A stretch of DNA of 54,057 bases from an uncultured Endozoicomonas sp. (GTDB taxonomy: Bacteria > Pseudomonadota > Gammaproteobacteria > Pseudomonadales > Endozoicomonadaceae). Positions 52,145-54,057 of the stretch are shown here, one piece after another. Position 1 is the first letter of the stretch. Every line of letters begins with the position of its first letter. The translations under genes and the position numbers were made by a program. A model generated the notes under the pieces. It did not search any database. It was given only the letters and a program-made list of their open reading frames with translations, and was not told the origin of the DNA. The stretch lies in contig OODV01000056.1 in NCBI GenBank assembly GCA_900299555.1, forward strand, positions 1-54,057, in the 5' to 3' direction.

Positions 52145-53503
52145 TTACCCTTGTGAGTTTCCCACTACTTGATGATTTCCTTTCATTGGGACAATTACAT
52201 CTGTAAAGTAGTTCCTTATGGGAAAGCCGCCAAAATGGGTATTCAGGGCTCTTTCCAAAACAATTTTCATGAAGTCTCCATGTATGAAGCCTCTTTTTGT
52301 TTTGCCAGTAAGGTCGCTACTGTAATCTTTGCGAGCCAAGCCATGTTTACCATGATTTTTAGCATAAACACCACAACTGAGCTGTGGTACAAGTACTGTT
52401 CGACGCCCCTCAAGAATGGCTGTTTTAAAGGCTGCAACCAGAGCTTCGACATCACAATCTAAAAAGAAATTATAGTTTCTATAAGCTTTTTGGTTCAACG
52501 TTCTGGCCATTGAGCCGGTACCTGAGCGGTCTCTAAGATTACTATTAATATTTGGGCCAGCAACAAAAATAAAACCTGCTTTAAGGGGAGATTGCTGGCT
52601 TACAGGAATATTATTGACAGACCAAGCGTCTCCATAATCTTGAGCTTTTCTGGTTGAGGTGTAGTCAACCCCTTGTATGGTTGTATTATGATTTTGGTTG
52701 GGGTGAAAACCCCATTTATACTGTATTGTCTGCTGAAATAAGGTTTGCTTTTTGCGTGGGTCGTTTCCACATTCATTGATTAGCCAAGACGCTATCAGCG
52801 ACTCTTCCTGAGTTTTATGGTTTGTATGACTCGCCATTTGGGGCGTAAATTCATAATTATGGTTTTGGATTCCACCACCAGGTTTTCCATGGTTACCAGC
52901 AACAATAATTGCAATATTTTTACTAGGGTTAGATGATAAAAGCTGGTCTGTAACCCCCATAGCTCCATCCGCATGCCATACTATTCTGGGTTGAGCAGGG
53001 AGCGTGTTTGGTTGTATAGGCGGTGAAATTAGGTTCATTGATGGGTTTTTAAAGTCATAATGTCTCGTGTCGTGACCATCATGGGTGCTCAATAAATTGC
53101 CATAGTTCATATACTGTGGAAAAGCTGGCTGAGGTGTAACATTCGTTATTTGCGAGGCTTGAGCCGGTTGAGGTATCGCGGTGGGTTTCTGTTGCACTGA
53201 TGAGTTCGATGAGATATTACGTTGTGCTAGTGGTTTAGGGCTAAAGACCGCTTGGTAAAGAGGAATACCCAGGCAAATCAGCCCTGCGGCTCCCAGAACC
53301 CCGGCAGCAACAAATGAACTGGCCAGAAAGGCTGCAACTGCACCTGCGGCAGCAAGAATACCCAATCCAACCATAATTACTTTGCAAGTACGTGTCTTAT
53401 ACCAGGGAACTTTAGCAACAGTACCATCATTATCTTGATTTACAGGTAGGCTCTGGGAATAGGCTCCGACTGTTTGAGGAGTGGGAAGTATTTGTGGAGC
53501 CAT
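52145..53503 (-). CDS. Putative PARG/macro-like protein with a two-lobed hydrophobic hairpin
   Basis: The 452-aa product has three parts. Residues about 41-87 form two adjacent hydrophobic helices with a very short turn (VIMVGLGILAAAGAVAAFLA, then SSFVAAGVLGAAGLICLG). A Pro/Gln/Ser-rich linker runs to about 170. The C-terminal domain has AGNHGKPGGG (GGG 209-211), TQEES (232-234), KAGFIFVAGPN (308-318) and RTVLVPQLSCGVY (368-380), resembling bacterial PARG / macro-domain folds, which hydrolyse ADP-ribose chains; the PARG signature is GGG followed by QEE, but here the gap is about 20 residues instead of 6-8. No classical signal peptide. Closely adjacent hydrophobic lobes are the hallmark of Inc-type membrane-inserted effectors. 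Fold call is tentative. An ISL3 element begins upstream. Confidence 0.55.
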   Translation of the reverse strand: MAPQILPTPQTVGAYSQSLPVNQDNDGTVAKVPWYKTRTCKVIMVGLGILAAAGAVAAFLASSFVAAGVLGAAGLICLGIPLYQAVFSPKPLAQRNISSNSSVQQKPTAIPQPAQASQITNVTPQPAFPQYMNYGNLLSTHDGHDTRHYDFKNPSMNLISPPIQPNTLPAQPRIVWHADGAMGVTDQLLSSNPSKNIAIIVAGNHGKPGGGIQNHNYEFTPQMASHTNHKTQEESLIASWLINECGNDPRKKQTLFQQTIQYKWGFHPNQNHNTTIQGVDYTSTRKAQDYGDAWSVNNIPVSQQSPLKAGFIFVAGPNINSNLRDRSGTGSMARTLNQKAYRNYNFFLDCDVEALVAAFKTAILEGRRTVLVPQLSCGVYAKNHGKHGLARKDYSSDLTGKTKRGFIHGDFMKIVLERALNTHFGGFPIRNYFTDVIVPMKGNHQVVGNSQG

Positions 53504-53662
53504 TGTGCCCGTCCCTGATAATTATATTTGGCGGATGATGGAGTAAGTTAGAGTTGTACTATTTGACAATGCCGATGTTCAATAGTTCTTTTTTTGGTAT
53601 GGAGAGGACGTGAAGACTTTTTTGAATTAACAGGAAAGGATAAAAAACAATAAGTTATAATT

Positions 53663-54057
53663 GGCTCTTTTGAAAAGTGAGTGGGTAACGCTGTATTCTT
53701 AATCCAATACTCTGCATGACATCACAGGCCTGAAGACACTCATGGAAGAATTGTTTCAGAATGCCCTTGGAATCAGTTATCCCTGGTACATTGAGTCAAT
53801 TGAGTTCAATACTGAACAATCCAGATTGGATATTTTTCTTAACTTTCAGCGAGGGGCAACCTTCAAAGATAACAGTGAGGATGATCCTTCTGGCAAGGAG
53901 TACCCAGCATACGATACCTTTCAGAAAGAATGGCGGCATATGAACTTCTTTCAACATGAATGTTATCTTCATGCACGCGTACCAAGGATCGAGCGGGATG
54001 ATGGGAAGTTCCGCCTGATCCCTCCTCCCTGGAGTGGCAAACTCAAAGGGCTCACCT
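53663..54057 (+). mobile_element. ISL3-family element, left end (runs off the window)
   Basis: GGCTCTTTTGAAAAGTGAG at 53663 matches the GGCTCTT-type terminal repeat of ISL3 elements. It is followed about 80 bp later by the transposase start. The right end is outside the window. Confidence 0.75.
53742..54057 (+). CDS. ISL3-family transposase, N-terminal part
   Basis: From ATG 53742 the frame encodes MEELFQNALGISYPWYIES, then SRLDIFLNFQRG, EDDPSGKEYPAYDTFQKEWR and HECYLHARVPRIERDDGK, the N-terminal region of ISL3 transposases (ALG-ISYPW, L-D-I, YDT-x-x-x-WRH-x-x-FF-x-H-x-C-x-L-x-A-R-VPR). The frame is open to the end of the window and so partial; whether the element is intact cannot be told. 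The family zinc-binding cysteines that normally sit at the N-terminus between the LDIF strand and YDT are replaced by an aspartate-rich stretch. Confidence 0.85.
   Translation, partial: MEELFQNALGISYPWYIESIEFNTEQSRLDIFLNFQRGATFKDNSEDDPSGKEYPAYDTFQKEWRHMNFFQHECYLHARVPRIERDDGKFRLIPPPWSGKLKGLT

Noticed and set aside
1-54057. CRISPR arrays, tRNA and rRNA genes
   Set aside because: No regularly spaced repeats, cloverleaf-like segments or rRNA sequence were noticed on reading; a tool scan would be needed to exclude them fully.

Overview
The window looks like chromosomal DNA of a marine gammaproteobacterium of the Oceanospirillales/Endozoicomonas type. That assignment is an inference from three things: pseudomonad-like core gene order (rlmB; rpsF-rpsR-membrane protein-rplI-dnaB; comF-bioBFHCD-acyl-CoA dehydrogenases), a heavy load of decayed insertion sequences from many families, and large secreted proteins with ricin-type lectin repeats. 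Core genes have balanced base composition; several accessory genes are clearly AT-rich.

Layout. 1-2.4 kb: a fragment of a YeeE/YedE sulfur-transport gene, its BigR-like ArsR repressor, rlmB, and a small secreted-protein gene broken by one in-frame stop. 2.4-7.1 kb: a secreted M19-dipeptidase-like protein with two C-terminal lectin regions, and a MATE exporter. 7.3-13 kb: tamA-tamB, overlapping by 4 bp. 13.5-15.7 kb: the rpsF-rpsR-membrane protein-rplI ribosomal operon. 15.8-30.1 kb: an insertion-sequence island separating rplI from dnaB, which are neighbours in many relatives. It holds remnants or copies of IS630 (two, inverted), IS1595, IS1 (one apparently complete, one decayed), IS3 and IS5, and four AT-rich cargo genes: an orphan 463-aa gene, an OlsF-like bifunctional acyltransferase, and an RND efflux pair.

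30.1-37 kb: dnaB, srkA, the pqiABC lipid-transport operon and comF. 37.2-42 kb: bioBFHCD in tight overlap, the biotin pathway from pimeloyl chain start to dethiobiotin and biotin, with bioA absent. 42.3-47.9 kb: two ~600-aa acyl-CoA dehydrogenase paralogues (DmdC/FadE1-FadE2 type), the first behind a PsrA-like palindrome, separated by a small membrane protein and a DUF3943 protein. 48-51.9 kb: a secreted ricin-lectin protein, a PAP2 phosphatase and an OmpA-family porin. 52.1-53.5 kb: a protein with a two-lobed hydrophobic hairpin and a PARG/macro-like domain, the best candidate here for an undescribed host-interaction factor. The window ends inside an ISL3 transposase.

Functional themes are envelope assembly and lipid handling (TamAB, PqiABC, OlsF, PAP2, OmpA, RND, MATE), biotin and fatty-acid metabolism, and accessory secreted or membrane proteins that could act on a host. 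No CRISPR array, tRNA or rRNA gene was seen.
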